26,089 nucleotides of DNA from JAQTNA01 sp043743785 (GCA_043743785.1 JAYTVW010000075.1:1-26089), one strand, 5' to 3'; shown: positions 13,709 to 22,734, counted from the stretch's first letter. The notes: generated by a model from the letters alone, not told the origin. Numbers and translations are program-made.

Positions 13709-15048
13709 TCCTTGTCTCTTTCCGGCCAGGGGAAGCGGGCCGCGATGCGTAGCCCCCCTGCCCCGTCCATTTCAATATCGCCACCATGGGCCCAAACCCG
13801 CTCCCGCATGCCGGCCAGGCCATTGCCCCGGCGCAGGGCTTGATCCAGGCCATCCAGACCCACGCCGTCGTCCCGTACCTGCCAGGCAAGGTGCTGGCCC
13901 GCCCGGACAGACAGGCTTACTTCCACTCGGCAAGGTCCGGCATGGCGGGCCACGTTGCTCAGGGCTTCCTGGCTCAGGCGGTAGATGGCCAGGGCCAGGT
14001 TGCGGGGAATGGGATTGGCGTCCACATCCAGCCGACAGTCGTAGCGTATGCCAAGGTCAGGCAGTTTCTGCCAGTCCCGCACCAGTTCGGCCACCAAAGC
14101 GCCCAGGTCCAGGCTTTCGCCGGCACCGCTGTCCGGGCGCAATTGCCGCAACACACCACGCATGTGCTGGTGCAGGCCGGCGCAGCGCCGCCCCAGGTCT
14201 TCCGCCACGGCCTTCTGTTCCGGCTCCGCCAGCTTGCGCGCCAGCCAGGCAGCGTCGGCACGCATGGCTGTGACGGACTGGGCGAATTCGTCATGCAGTT
14301 CCCGCGCCAACCGCGCCCTTTCGTCTTCCTGCAGGTTCAGCACCCTGAGGGACAACTGCCGCCTTTGTTCATGACTGGTTTGCAGGGCCAGGGCCAACTT
14401 GTTCAGGGCGGCACCAATGCTTTCCAGTTCCTGCACCGGCATGGCCGGCAGGCGCCGAGCATAGTCCTGACGCTCCCAGGCTGCGACAGCCGCCAGAATG
14501 CTGCGAATTGGAGCAAAGGCATGGCGTAGCGCCCAATACAGGCCCATCAGAAGTGTCACGCTATAGAACAGCAACACCAGGGTCATGCCCAGAATGTTGC
14601 CGCTTGCCTCCTGCCGCTCGCTGGCCGGATTGCCGATAAGCGTGAGGCGGAAGTCCTGTCCATCCGGTCGGGACAGCCTCCAGGTGCGGGGAACCGCATC
14701 GCTGGCGGGCAGCAGGGCGGTAAACAGCCGTCCACCAAGGACGCCCTCCTCCAGCGGCTTTGGCTGGATGAGTACGCGGCCCTGGGCGTCCTCTAGTCTG
14801 AAGCGAAAATGCCGCAGTTCTTCCCCCAGGCCCAGGGCTTTGATGGAAAGTATTTCCTTTTCAACATCTTCCGAGGTCGCGGACTGCAGCGCTGAGAGAT
14901 GACCCATGAGCAGAGCGACGCCCGCCGCCCCGGCGCCCTCCCGGCGCACGTCAAACTGGGCGCGCCAGGATGCCAGCAACAGGGCCGCCAGCAGACAGGC
15001 CAGGGATATCCAGGCTGCCCGGCGCATGAGAACCTGGGTCAGTTCCAT
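13705..15048 (-). CDS. Membrane sensor histidine kinase (NarX/MoxY-like, HisKA_3)
   Basis: The ATG at 15048 gives 447 aa; the frame is open to 15174, but residues before MELTQVLMRR do not look like a membrane-protein start. A first membrane helix (about 12-28), a periplasmic domain of roughly 130 residues, a second helix (about 152-173) and a HAMP-like linker precede the dimerisation motif. This motif has H252 in RLARELHDEFAQS, typical of the HisKA_3 group. The ATPase domain shows LSQEALSNVARHA and DDGVGLDG, with a GNGLAGMRERV box. The layout resembles MoxY-type kinases. It phosphorylates the regulator encoded directly after it. The ligand cannot be told from the sequence. Confidence 0.85.
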   Translation of the reverse strand: MELTQVLMRRAAWISLACLLAALLLASWRAQFDVRREGAGAAGVALLMGHLSALQSATSEDVEKEILSIKALGLGEELRHFRFRLEDAQGRVLIQPKPLEEGVLGGRLFTALLPASDAVPRTWRLSRPDGQDFRLTLIGNPASERQEASGNILGMTLVLLFYSVTLLMGLYWALRHAFAPIRSILAAVAAWERQDYARRLPAMPVQELESIGAALNKLALALQTSHEQRRQLSLRVLNLQEDERARLARELHDEFAQSVTAMRADAAWLARKLAEPEQKAVAEDLGRRCAGLHQHMRGVLRQLRPDSGAGESLDLGALVAELVRDWQKLPDLGIRYDCRLDVDANPIPRNLALAIYRLSQEALSNVARHAGPCRVEVSLSVRAGQHLAWQVRDDGVGLDGLDQALRRGNGLAGMRERVWAHGGDIEMDGAGGLRIAARFPWPERDKE

Positions 15049-15216
15049 GGGGCGGTGATGTGGGTCGAGGTCATGCCAGGCTTTCGCAATTTCGGTGCCA
15101 GCGTGAGGAAGCCTGTACCAGCTTGGCACAAAAATGCGGTCGGGAAAATTTCCCATGGACACCAGCCCGGCCATGGCTAGACTGGCGCCAAATCAATAAC
15201 GAAGTTAGACGAGACA

Positions 15217-17493
15217 ATGCATTCCTACCCGGCACTATTTAACCGCCCCGCTGCTCTTGCCTTGGCGGTGGCCGGCGCCATCGCCGGCTTGAACGTGGCC
15301 CACGGCGCCAACCCGACGGAAGCCATGGAGATACCGACGGTGGAAGTGGTGGGTACGACCCCCCTGCCCGGCCTGGGCACAGCCATCCGCGACGTCGCAG
15401 CCAACGTGCAGATATTCACGAGCAAGGACATGGGCCAGCAGCGCCAGGCCAACCTGACCGAGTACCTTGAACAGAATCCCTCCAGTGTCAGCATCAACTC
15501 GGCCCAGGGCAATGCCTTCCAGGCGGATGTGAATTTTCGCGGCTTCACCGCCTCGCCGGTACTGGGCACGCCCCAGGGATTGTCCGTATTTCAGGACGGG
15601 GTACGCATCAATGAACCCTTCGGCGACATCATCAACTGGGACTTCCTGCCTCAGTCGGCCATTTCCAGCATTCAGCTTATCCCGGGTTCCAATCCGGCCT
15701 TCGGCCTGAACACCCTGGGGGGCGCCCTGGCGGTGTACACGAAGAGCGGCAGCGAATATCCAGGGGGCAGCATGGAAGCCTCCGCCGGCTTCTTCGGACG
15801 CAAGAACGCCAGCTTCGAACAGGGCGGCAAGAAGGAGGAACTGGATTATTTCGTCACCGCCAATGTCACGGATGACAAAGGCTGGGCGGAGCACAACGCC
15901 AGCAAGGTTCGGCAATTCTTCGGCAAGCTGGGCTGGCAGGATGCCAGGACCGACCTGGATGTATCCCTGACTGTTGCCGACAACACCCTGCAGGGCACCC
16001 AGACCCTGCCTCTGTCCTTCATGGACAACATTCGCCAGGCTTATACCTGGCCTGACCAGAACCATAACCAGTTGAACTTCCTGACCGTCAAGGGCAGCCG
16101 CTTCCTGTCCGACGACGTCATCCTCGGCGGCAACGCCTACTACCGGAAATACCGGAACAACAATTTCAGTAGCAATGTGAACGGCAATTTCGGCCAGATC
16201 GATGCGCTCACCCTGCTTCCCGATATCCGGCAGGCCACCAATGACCGCTCCCTGATCGACCAGGACAGCTATGGTTTCGGCCTTCAGCTGACGCTCATGG
16301 GCAAGCTGGCCGGCCTGGAAAATCAGTTTTCCCTCGGCGTCACCGGCGATTTCGGCAAAGCCCGTTATACCCAGGATAGCCAGAGCGCCGTATTCACCGC
16401 CGATCGGGGTACGGTCGGCACCACGGATTTCACCCGTCTGACCGATGCCCTGACCCGCAACGCCTACTACGGCCTGTTCTTCAGCGACACACTCAAGCTC
16501 AATCCCTATTGGACCTTCAGCGCCGCCGGCCGCTACAACCGGGCCAGGGTCAAGATCGAGGATCAAATGGACCCCACCTCGACCCTCAACGCGGAGCACA
16601 GTTTCTCCCGCTTCAATCCGGCCCTGGGCATCAACTTCAATCCGGACAAGAGCCTGACCGCCTACGCCAGCTACAACGAGGGCATGCGGGCGCCGACACC
16701 TATTGAGCTGGCCTGCGCCGACCCTGCCGCGCCTTGCAAGCTCCCGAACAATTTCATCTCGGACCCGGTGCTGAAAATGGTCGTGTCTCGTACCCTGGAA
16801 AGCGGCTTGCGGGGCACCCTGGCCCAGGACACCAGCTGGAGTGCGGCGATTTTTCGCACGGAGCTGGATGACGACATCCAGTTCATCAGCGCCAGCGGTG
16901 CCGGCGCCAATGCGGCGGGCTATTTTCAGAACGTGGGCAAGACCCGTCGCCAGGGCCTGGAATTGTCCCTGGGGCGGAAGTGGAACGCCTTTTCCGCCAT
17001 GCTGCGCTACAGCTATGTGGAAGCCACTTTCCAGTCAGCCTTCACGGTCAGTGCATCGGCCAATTCCAGCGCCGACGCCAGCGGCAACATTCAGGTTAAA
17101 CCGGGCAATCGCATGCCCGGCATTCCACGGCACAGCCTGAAACTGCGTCTGCAGTACGACTTTGGCCAGCAAGCGAGCGTCGGCACCAGTATCAACTACA
17201 GCGGCAGCGTCTTCGCCCGGGGTGACGAGAACAACCAGGATGTGAACGGCCAGGTGCCGGGCTTCACGGTGGTGAACCTGGATGGCCGTTACACGCTGAG
17301 CAAGGGCATGGAAGTTTTCGCCCGGGTGAGCAACCTGCTCGACCGCAAATACGCCAACTTCGGTGTCCTCGGCCAGAACTACTTCACCGGCCCCGGCAAC
17401 ACTTTCGACGGCGCCAACCCGGTCAATGAACAATTCCGCGGCCCCGGCGTGCCCCGGGGTATCTGGGCCGGCCTGCGCTACACCTGGCAGTAG
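15217..17493 (+). CDS. TonB-dependent outer-membrane receptor
   Basis: This 758-aa protein has a signal peptide (hydrophobic LALAVAGAIAGLNVAHG, cleavage near AHGA). A plug domain lies at about 35-165 (TVEVVGTTPLPG, DVNFRGFTASPVLG, LNTLGGALAVYTKSG), followed by a long beta-barrel ending in an aromatic terminal strand (LRYTWQ). The LEY/Q and GLSVFQDGVRIN plug motifs and the LYS-like ARVSNLLDRKYANFG C-terminal box are typical. It imports a chelated metal or other nutrient using TonB energy. The substrate is not evident. It is divergent from the kinase/regulator pair 168 bases away, which suggests, but does not prove, that they regulate it. Confidence 0.9.
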   Translation: MHSYPALFNRPAALALAVAGAIAGLNVAHGANPTEAMEIPTVEVVGTTPLPGLGTAIRDVAANVQIFTSKDMGQQRQANLTEYLEQNPSSVSINSAQGNAFQADVNFRGFTASPVLGTPQGLSVFQDGVRINEPFGDIINWDFLPQSAISSIQLIPGSNPAFGLNTLGGALAVYTKSGSEYPGGSMEASAGFFGRKNASFEQGGKKEELDYFVTANVTDDKGWAEHNASKVRQFFGKLGWQDARTDLDVSLTVADNTLQGTQTLPLSFMDNIRQAYTWPDQNHNQLNFLTVKGSRFLSDDVILGGNAYYRKYRNNNFSSNVNGNFGQIDALTLLPDIRQATNDRSLIDQDSYGFGLQLTLMGKLAGLENQFSLGVTGDFGKARYTQDSQSAVFTADRGTVGTTDFTRLTDALTRNAYYGLFFSDTLKLNPYWTFSAAGRYNRARVKIEDQMDPTSTLNAEHSFSRFNPALGINFNPDKSLTAYASYNEGMRAPTPIELACADPAAPCKLPNNFISDPVLKMVVSRTLESGLRGTLAQDTSWSAAIFRTELDDDIQFISASGAGANAAGYFQNVGKTRRQGLELSLGRKWNAFSAMLRYSYVEATFQSAFTVSASANSSADASGNIQVKPGNRMPGIPRHSLKLRLQYDFGQQASVGTSINYSGSVFARGDENNQDVNGQVPGFTVVNLDGRYTLSKGMEVFARVSNLLDRKYANFGVLGQNYFTGPGNTFDGANPVNEQFRGPGVPRGIWAGLRYTWQ

Positions 17494-17589
17494 ATTTAGC
17501 GTGAAAGTCGCGGAGCGGCTCACTGCGCTCCCCTCTCCCTCCGGGGCTGCGTGGGGAATTCGGAGAGCATTGCTCTTTGCCCATGCAGC

Positions 17590-17613
17590 CGGCAGGCAAT
17601 GCAGTGCCTGCCG
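17590..17613. repeat. Strong hairpin between the receptor gene and pgm
   Basis: CGGCAGGCA and TGCCTGCCG form a perfect 9-bp stem with a 6-base loop in the 200-base gap between two convergent genes. No T-run follows. It is likely part of the shared transcript-end region. Confidence 0.6.
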
Positions 17614-17693
17614 TGGGCGCGAAGCGGGGGTCGGGGGTGAGGGGAAACCGGCACGGCTTTCATGCTCGGGGGGGGATCCCAAAGCCATGCCCG

Positions 17694-19319
17694 TTAGGTC
17701 ACCACATCCGCCTTGTCCCGGCCGGTACGGACCTTGATACCTGCCAGGGTGTCGGCGGCGGCGATCAGATCCGCCAGGGCGGCCTGGGGTTCGATGTTGT
17801 GGCGGGTCGGGTCCGGCTCATAGCGTTCCAGATAGACCCGCAGGGTGGCACCCTCGGTGCCGGTGCCGGAAAGCCGGAAGACGACCCGGGAGCCGCCCAC
17901 GAAATTCACCCGCACGCCCTGGTTCTTGCTAACGGAGCCATCCACCGGGTCGGTGTAGGCGAAGTCGTCGGCGCTCTCGACCACCAGTTCGCCGAGTCGG
18001 GTTCCCGGCAGACCGGCGAGGCTTTCCCGCAGGTCGGCGACAAGCTGGTTGGCCACAGCGGTGTCCAGACCGTCGTAATCGTGGCGGGAATAATAGTTGC
18101 GGCCCAGGCGCGTCCAGTGGGCACGCACGATGGATTCCACGGACTCCCCTTTCACCGCCAGCAGGTTCAGCCAGAACAGCACGGCCCACAGGCCGTCCTT
18201 TTCCCGCACGTGGTCGGAACTGGTACCGTAGCTTTCCTCGCCGCAGAGATTGACCTTGCCGGCATCCATGAGGTTGCCGAAGAATTTCCAGCCGGTGGGG
18301 GTCTCGAAACACTCGATGCCCATGACTTCCGCCACCCGGTCCACGGCCCGGCTGGTGGGCATGGAGCGGGCCACGCCGCGGATGCCCCGGGCGTAGCCGG
18401 GAACCATGTGGGCGTTGGCGGCCAGCACTGCCAGGCTGTCGCTGGGGGTGACGACGAAACGCTTGCCGACGATCATGTTGCGGTCGCCGTCGCCGTCAGA
18501 GGCCGCGCCGAAATCCGGCGCGTTGGAACCGAACATTTCCGCCATGAGTTGATCCGCGTACACCGGGTTCGGGTCCGGGTGGCCGCCGCCGAAGTCCGGC
18601 AGGGGCACGGCATTCATGGCGGTGCCAACGGGGGCGCCCAATATGTCTTCCAGGATCGTCTTGGCGTAGGGGCCGGTAACGGCGTGCATGGCGTCGAAGC
18701 GCATGCGCAAACCGGCATCAAAGAGGCTGCGAATACGCTTGAAATCGAAGATGTGGCCCATGAGCGCAGCATAGTCGGCCACCGGATCGATGACTTCCAC
18801 GCGCATGCCGCCCAATTCGAGAATGCCCTGGCGGGTCAGGTCGATGTCCGGCACCTTGAGGCTGCGGTACTGGCTGATGGTTTGGCTGCGGCTGTAAATG
18901 TCCTCGGTGATTTTTTCCGGGGCCGGGCCGCCATTGCCGATGTTGTACTTGATGCCGAAATCGCCGTCCGGACCGCCCGGGTTGTGGCTGGCGGAGAGGA
19001 TGAGGCCGCCGAAGGCCTTGTACTTCCGTATGACGCAGGAAGCCGCAGGGGTGGACAGGATGCCGTCCTGGCCCACCAGCACCCGACCGAAGCCGTTGGC
19101 GGCCGCCATGCGCAGGATCACCTGGATAGCGTCTTCATTCCAGTAGCGGCCGTCGCCCCCCAGTACCAGGGTCTGGCCCTGGAAGCCTTCCAGGGAATCA
19201 AACACGGACTGGACGAAATTCTCCAAGTAGCCGGGCTGCTTGAACACAGTGACTTTTTTTCGCAGGCCGGAGGTGCCAGGGCGCTGCCCCTCGAAGGGTG
19301 TGGTGTGGACGATAGTCAT
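17694..19319 (-). CDS. pgm: Phosphoglucomutase
   Basis: This 541-aa enzyme interconverts glucose 1-phosphate and glucose 6-phosphate, linking glycolysis to glycogen and sugar-nucleotide synthesis. All four family motifs are seen: phosphoserine loop SASHNPGG with Ser111, metal site DGDGDR at 275-280, sugar-binding GEESYG, and phosphate-binding RLSGTGTEG near the C-terminus. The N-terminal FEGQRPGTSGLRKKV is typical of the alpha-D-glucose-specific enzyme, as is the length. AGGAG lies about 11 bases upstream of the ATG. It is a single gene, divergent from nirB. The frame is intact. Confidence 0.95.
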   Translation of the reverse strand: MTIVHTTPFEGQRPGTSGLRKKVTVFKQPGYLENFVQSVFDSLEGFQGQTLVLGGDGRYWNEDAIQVILRMAAANGFGRVLVGQDGILSTPAASCVIRKYKAFGGLILSASHNPGGPDGDFGIKYNIGNGGPAPEKITEDIYSRSQTISQYRSLKVPDIDLTRQGILELGGMRVEVIDPVADYAALMGHIFDFKRIRSLFDAGLRMRFDAMHAVTGPYAKTILEDILGAPVGTAMNAVPLPDFGGGHPDPNPVYADQLMAEMFGSNAPDFGAASDGDGDRNMIVGKRFVVTPSDSLAVLAANAHMVPGYARGIRGVARSMPTSRAVDRVAEVMGIECFETPTGWKFFGNLMDAGKVNLCGEESYGTSSDHVREKDGLWAVLFWLNLLAVKGESVESIVRAHWTRLGRNYYSRHDYDGLDTAVANQLVADLRESLAGLPGTRLGELVVESADDFAYTDPVDGSVSKNQGVRVNFVGGSRVVFRLSGTGTEGATLRVYLERYEPDPTRHNIEPQAALADLIAAADTLAGIKVRTGRDKADVVT

Positions 19320-19574
19320 GACGCCGGAAGCTCCTCTATGCGGGAAGCTGGTAATTATGCATCAGGCGCCCGGCGGGCGCACCCGGCCATTGCGTTCAAC
19401 CCAGGCCCAGGGTGGAACTTTCCGTTCCAAATGTGACGCGGTATCCGCACTCGCCCCAGGAAAGGGATTCCAGACCAAGAAACGCACCATTCAAGGGCGC
19501 CAAACAGGCGCTTGCAAGCGGGTTTGTAGTGCAATGCAGCATGAAACCGGGCGTTTCCCCCTAGAATATCGTCG

Positions 19575-19591
19575 TGGCACAAGCCTTGCTT
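19575..19591 (+). promoter_or_regulatory. Sigma-54 promoter of the nirB operon
   Basis: TGGCAC, five bases, then TTGCTT matches the sigma-54 (RpoN) consensus TGGCAC-N5-TTGCW exactly. The start of transcription would be near 19601. The gene-free stretch 19320-19574 should hold activator (NtrC) sites. GCACC at 19485-19489 and TAGTGCA at 19527-19533 are possible half-sites but weak. Confidence 0.85.
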
Positions 19592-19603
19592 AGAGGGGAG
19601 CAT

Positions 19604-19644
19604 ACGGGAGCCAACGGCGGTTTCCGTCAAGGACAAGGGCGTCC
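19604..19644 (+). promoter_or_regulatory. ANTAR (NasT-type) antitermination leader, tandem hexaloop hairpins
   Basis: Hairpin 1 has stem ACGGGAGCC (19604-19612) paired with GGTTTCCGT (19619-19627), two G-U pairs, and loop AACGGC. Hairpin 2 has stem GGAC/GTCC (19631-19634, 19641-19644) and loop AAGGGC. Both loops have A at position 1 and G at position 4, the hallmark of RNA bound by ANTAR proteins such as NasR and NasT. Hairpin 2 shares bases with the following terminator stem, so the two exclude each other. The regulator gene is not in the window. Confidence 0.75.
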
Positions 19645-19681
19645 ATCTGCGAACTCAAGCGCGGATGGACGCTTTTTTTTT
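19639..19681 (+). terminator. Leader terminator (attenuator) before nirB
   Basis: A 13-bp stem (19639-19651 with 19660-19672, including GCGTCCATC with GATGGACGC and one G-U pair) has an 8-base loop and nine T directly after. It lies 58 bases before the nirB ATG, inside the leader, so it must be overcome for expression. Confidence 0.9.
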
Positions 19682-19738
19682 GCCCCGCGCTCAAGGCCGG
19701 GCGCGCGGCAAGAGAACGCGGTGAACAGGAGATACCCA

Positions 19739-22180
19739 ATGAGCAAACAAAAACTGGTTCTGGTGGGCAACGGCATGGCCGGCGTACGTACGCTGGAGGA
19801 ACTGCTGAAGATCGCGCCGGGGAAGTACGACATCACGGTCTTCGGTTCCGAACCCCACCCCAACTACAACCGCATCCTGCTCTCGCCGGTGCTGGCCGGG
19901 GAAATGACCGTGCAGGACATCATCCTGAACGACCTGGACTGGTACGCCAAGAACGACATTAGCCTGCATGTGGGCAAGACCATTACCAAGATCGACCGCA
20001 AGGCACGCAAGGTGTTCACCGCCGATGGCGTGGAAGAAAGCTACGACCGCCTGCTGCTGGCCACCGGCTCCAACCCCTTCATCCTGCCGGTACCGGGCAA
20101 GGATCTGCCGGGCGTGCTGGCCTACCGGGACATCGCCGATACGGACGCCATGATCGAGACGGCCAAGACCCATAAGCACGCCGTGGTGATCGGCGGCGGC
20201 TTGCTGGGCCTGGAAGCGGCCAATGGCCTGGCGCTGCGGGGCATGGACGTGACCGTGGTGCATGTCATGCCCTGGCTCATGGAACGCCAACTGGACAAGG
20301 CGGCAGCCACCCTGTTGCAGAAGTCCCTGGAAGCCAAGGGCCTGAAATTCAAGCTGGAAAAGCAGACCGCCGAACTCGTTGCCGGGGAATCCGGCCGCGT
20401 CTGTGCCCTGCGTTTCAAGGACGGCGAAGTGATCCCGGCGGACCTGGTGGTCATGTCCGTGGGCATCCGCCCCAACACGGCACTCGCCGAATCCGCCGGC
20501 ATCCACTGCGAGCGGGGCATCGTGGTGAACGACACCCTCCAGACCTATGATCCGCGCGTCTACGCCGTGGGCGAATGCGTGGCCCACCGGGGCATCGCCT
20601 ACGGCCTGGTGGCGCCGCTGTTCGAGCAAGCCAAGGTGGCAGCCAACCACCTGGCGGAGTACGGCATCGGCCGCTATACGGGTTCTGTCACGTCTACCAA
20701 GCTCAAGGTCACGGGTATCGACTTGTTCTCTGCCGGCGACTTCATGGGCGGCAAGGACACGGAAGAAATCCTGCTCTCCGACCCGGGCGCCGGGGTGTAC
20801 AAGAAGCTGGTGCTCAAGGGCAACAAGCTGGTGGGCGCCTGCATGTACGGCGACACGGCGGACGGTTCCTGGTACTTCCAGCTCCTGCGCGACGGCCAGG
20901 ACATCCACGAATTGCGCGACCACCTGATGTTCGGCCAGAACCATCTGGGGGACACGGGCCACAAGGGGCAGAACAGCGCGGCGGCACTCCCCGATACGGC
21001 GGAAGTCTGCGGCTGCAATGGCGTGTGCAAGGGAACCATCGTCAAGGCCATCAAGGAACAAGGCCTGTTTACCCTGGACGAAGTCCGCAAGCACACCAAG
21101 GCCTCCAGCTCCTGCGGCTCCTGCACCGGCCTGGTGGAACAGATCCTCGCCTCCACCGTGGGCGGCGCCTATCAGACCACCGAAGGTAAGAACAAGCCGG
21201 TGTGTGCCTGCACCGACCACACCCACGAACATGTGCGCCAGGTCATCAGGGAACAGCACCTGCTATCCATTCCGGCAGTCATGGAAGCCCTGGCCTGGAA
21301 GACCCCCAACGGCTGCCCGTCCTGCCGCCCGGCCCTCAACTATTACCTGATTTCCACCTGGCCCCACGAAGCCAAGGACGATGCCCAGAGCCGTTTCATC
21401 AACGAACGGGCCCACGCCAATATCCAGAAGGACGGCACGTATTCCGTGGTACCGCGCATGTGGGGCGGCCTGACCACCCCCTCCGAGCTGCGGGCCATCG
21501 CCGACGCGGCGGAAAAGTACAAGGTGCCCACCGTCAAAGTCACCGGCGGCCAGCGTATCGACCTCTTGGGCATCAAGAAGGAAGACCTGCCGGCCATGTG
21601 GGCCGATCTGAACGCGGCCGGCATGGTCTCCGGCCACGCCTACGGCAAGTCCATTCGCACGGTGAAAACCTGCGTGGGTTCCGAGCACTGCCGCTTCGGC
21701 ACTCAGCGTTCCATGGATTTGGGTGTGAAGCTCGAGAAAATGCTCTTCGACATGTGGAGTCCCCACAAGGTCAAGCTGGCGGTGTCCGGCTGCCCGCGCA
21801 ACTGCGCCGAGGCCGGTATCAAGGATGTGGGCATCATCGGTGTGGATTCCGGCTACGAACTTTACGTGGGCGGCAACGGCGGTATCAAGACCGACGTGGC
21901 CCAGTATTTCTGTAAGGCGAAGAACGACCAGGAAGTCATGGAAATCTCCGGCGCCTTCCTGCAGCTCTACCGGGAAGAAGCCCGCTACCTGGATCGCACG
22001 GTGCATTGGCTGGAGCGCGTCGGCCTGGATTACGCCAAGGCCAAGGTGGTGGACGACCTGGAAAACCGCAAGGCCCTGTATGAGCGCCTGCTCTTTGCCC
22101 TGCAAGGCGAGAAAGATCCCTGGGCCGAGATCGTCGAAAGCCCTGCCCTGCGCGCCCAGTTCGAGCCGCTGAGCGTTTGA
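19739..22180 (+). CDS. nirB: Assimilatory nitrite reductase, large subunit
   Basis: This 813-aa enzyme reduces nitrite to ammonium using NAD(P)H in the cytoplasm. The start is fixed by AGGAG 8 bases before the ATG and by MSKQKLVLVGNGMAG, the FAD-binding fold; the frame is open upstream only through the leader. A second nucleotide-binding fold appears at about 148-165 (VVIGGGLLGLEAANGL). BFD-like [2Fe-2S] cysteines follow at about 423-460 (CGCNGVC, SSCGSC), and a second such module is near 490-535. The sulfite/nitrite reductase half carries siroheme-[4Fe-4S] cysteines in TCVGSEHCRFG (about 645) and SGCPRNC (about 684). Length is normal. It heads the nitrogen operon with nirD, transporter and kinase. 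Confidence 0.95.
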   Translation: MSKQKLVLVGNGMAGVRTLEELLKIAPGKYDITVFGSEPHPNYNRILLSPVLAGEMTVQDIILNDLDWYAKNDISLHVGKTITKIDRKARKVFTADGVEESYDRLLLATGSNPFILPVPGKDLPGVLAYRDIADTDAMIETAKTHKHAVVIGGGLLGLEAANGLALRGMDVTVVHVMPWLMERQLDKAAATLLQKSLEAKGLKFKLEKQTAELVAGESGRVCALRFKDGEVIPADLVVMSVGIRPNTALAESAGIHCERGIVVNDTLQTYDPRVYAVGECVAHRGIAYGLVAPLFEQAKVAANHLAEYGIGRYTGSVTSTKLKVTGIDLFSAGDFMGGKDTEEILLSDPGAGVYKKLVLKGNKLVGACMYGDTADGSWYFQLLRDGQDIHELRDHLMFGQNHLGDTGHKGQNSAAALPDTAEVCGCNGVCKGTIVKAIKEQGLFTLDEVRKHTKASSSCGSCTGLVEQILASTVGGAYQTTEGKNKPVCACTDHTHEHVRQVIREQHLLSIPAVMEALAWKTPNGCPSCRPALNYYLISTWPHEAKDDAQSRFINERAHANIQKDGTYSVVPRMWGGLTTPSELRAIADAAEKYKVPTVKVTGGQRIDLLGIKKEDLPAMWADLNAAGMVSGHAYGKSIRTVKTCVGSEHCRFGTQRSMDLGVKLEKMLFDMWSPHKVKLAVSGCPRNCAEAGIKDVGIIGVDSGYELYVGGNGGIKTDVAQYFCKAKNDQEVMEISGAFLQLYREEARYLDRTVHWLERVGLDYAKAKVVDDLENRKALYERLLFALQGEKDPWAEIVESPALRAQFEPLSV

Positions 22181-22192
22181 AAACAATTTGAA

Positions 22193-22314
22193 ACGCCGAG
22201 GCGCAGAGGCGCCGAGGAAACCAAAACAAGTGCAAACAGGCACTTGCTTGGTGGATGGAAAACTGAAAGTTCTCTTGTTTTTCTCGGCGTCTCGGCGTCT
22301 CGGCGCCTCGGCGT
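22193..22314. repeat. 8-bp-unit inverted-repeat element, copy A (between nirB and nirD)
   Basis: The left arm is three units, ACGCCGAG, GCGCAGAG and GCGCCGAG (22193-22216). The right arm is four units of the complementary form, CTCGGCGT twice, CTCGGCGC and CTCGGCGT (22283-22314). The 66-base core has its own hairpin CAAGTGC/GCACTTG (22227-22246). It lies in the 166-base gap of the operon. Confidence 0.9.
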
Positions 22315-22346
22315 TTAATGAATTTATTGATTTCGAAGGATACGAA

Positions 22347-22658
22347 ATGAGCGAATGGAAAAAAGTTTGCGCTGTGGATGAAATTCCGCTGCTGGGCGCC
22401 CGGGTGGTGAAGAGCGAAGGCAATGTGGATATCGCCGTGTTCCGCGACGCGGAAGGCGCGGTCTTTGCCCTGCGCGACAAATGCCCCCACAAGGCCGGCC
22501 CCCTTTCCCAGGGCATCGTAGCCGGGCGCCACGTCACCTGCCCCCTGCATTCCTGGAAAATCAGCCTGGAAGACGGCAAGGCCATGGCGCCGGATGTGGG
22601 CTGCACCCGCCCCATTTCCGTCAAGGTGCTGGACGGACAGGTTTATCTGGATTGTTGA
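22347..22658 (+). CDS. nirD: Nitrite reductase small subunit, Rieske type
   Basis: This 103-aa protein starts at ATG 22347 behind GAAGGA. It is the small subunit of the NADH-dependent nitrite reductase and adopts a Rieske-like fold. It carries a complete [2Fe-2S] ligand set, C-P-H in DKCPHKAGPL and C-P-L-H in TCPLHSWKI, whereas enterobacterial NirD has lost these ligands. So it probably holds a cluster (inference). The N-terminus MSEWKKVCAVDEIP and the end DGQVYLDC match the family. It is separated from nirB by a repeat element but in the same direction. Confidence 0.9.
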   Translation: MSEWKKVCAVDEIPLLGARVVKSEGNVDIAVFRDAEGAVFALRDKCPHKAGPLSQGIVAGRHVTCPLHSWKISLEDGKAMAPDVGCTRPISVKVLDGQVYLDC

Positions 22659-22659
22659 T

Positions 22660-22701
22660 GTAGGTCGGGCTTCAGCCCGACATGGCCGAATGAATTCGGC
22701 C
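22660..22701. repeat. GTAG-type REP palindrome doublet
   Basis: GTAG at 22660 is directly followed by GTCGGGCT-TC-AGCCCGAC (22664-22681), an 8+2+8 palindrome. Two bases later comes a second 8+2+8 palindrome, GGCCGAAT-GA-ATTCGGCC (22684-22701). It begins one base after the nirD stop. This is the form of REP elements mobilised by TnpA-REP (RAYT) enzymes. Confidence 0.75.
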
Positions 22702-22734
22702 CCACAAGAACACGAATATAGAAGGATCACCCCC

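Noticed and set aside
17577..19436. 619-aa plus-strand frame over pgm
   Set aside because: It has a His/Val/Gly-rich shadow composition. The minus strand carries all phosphoglucomutase motifs.
19587..19602. Hairpin TGCTT-AGAGGG-GAGCA with an A1/G4 hexaloop, first taken as ANTAR hairpin 1
   Set aside because: It overlaps the -12 element of the sigma-54 promoter and would not be in the transcript. The hairpin at 19604-19627 fits better and has a longer stem.
19691..21259. 522-aa minus-strand frame over nirB
   Set aside because: It is an antisense shadow with no domains, and nirB is fully supported on the other strand.
22188..22346. Upstream extension of nirD through the repeat element
   Set aside because: Residues there are encoded by the inverted repeat, and a good ribosome site precedes ATG 22347.
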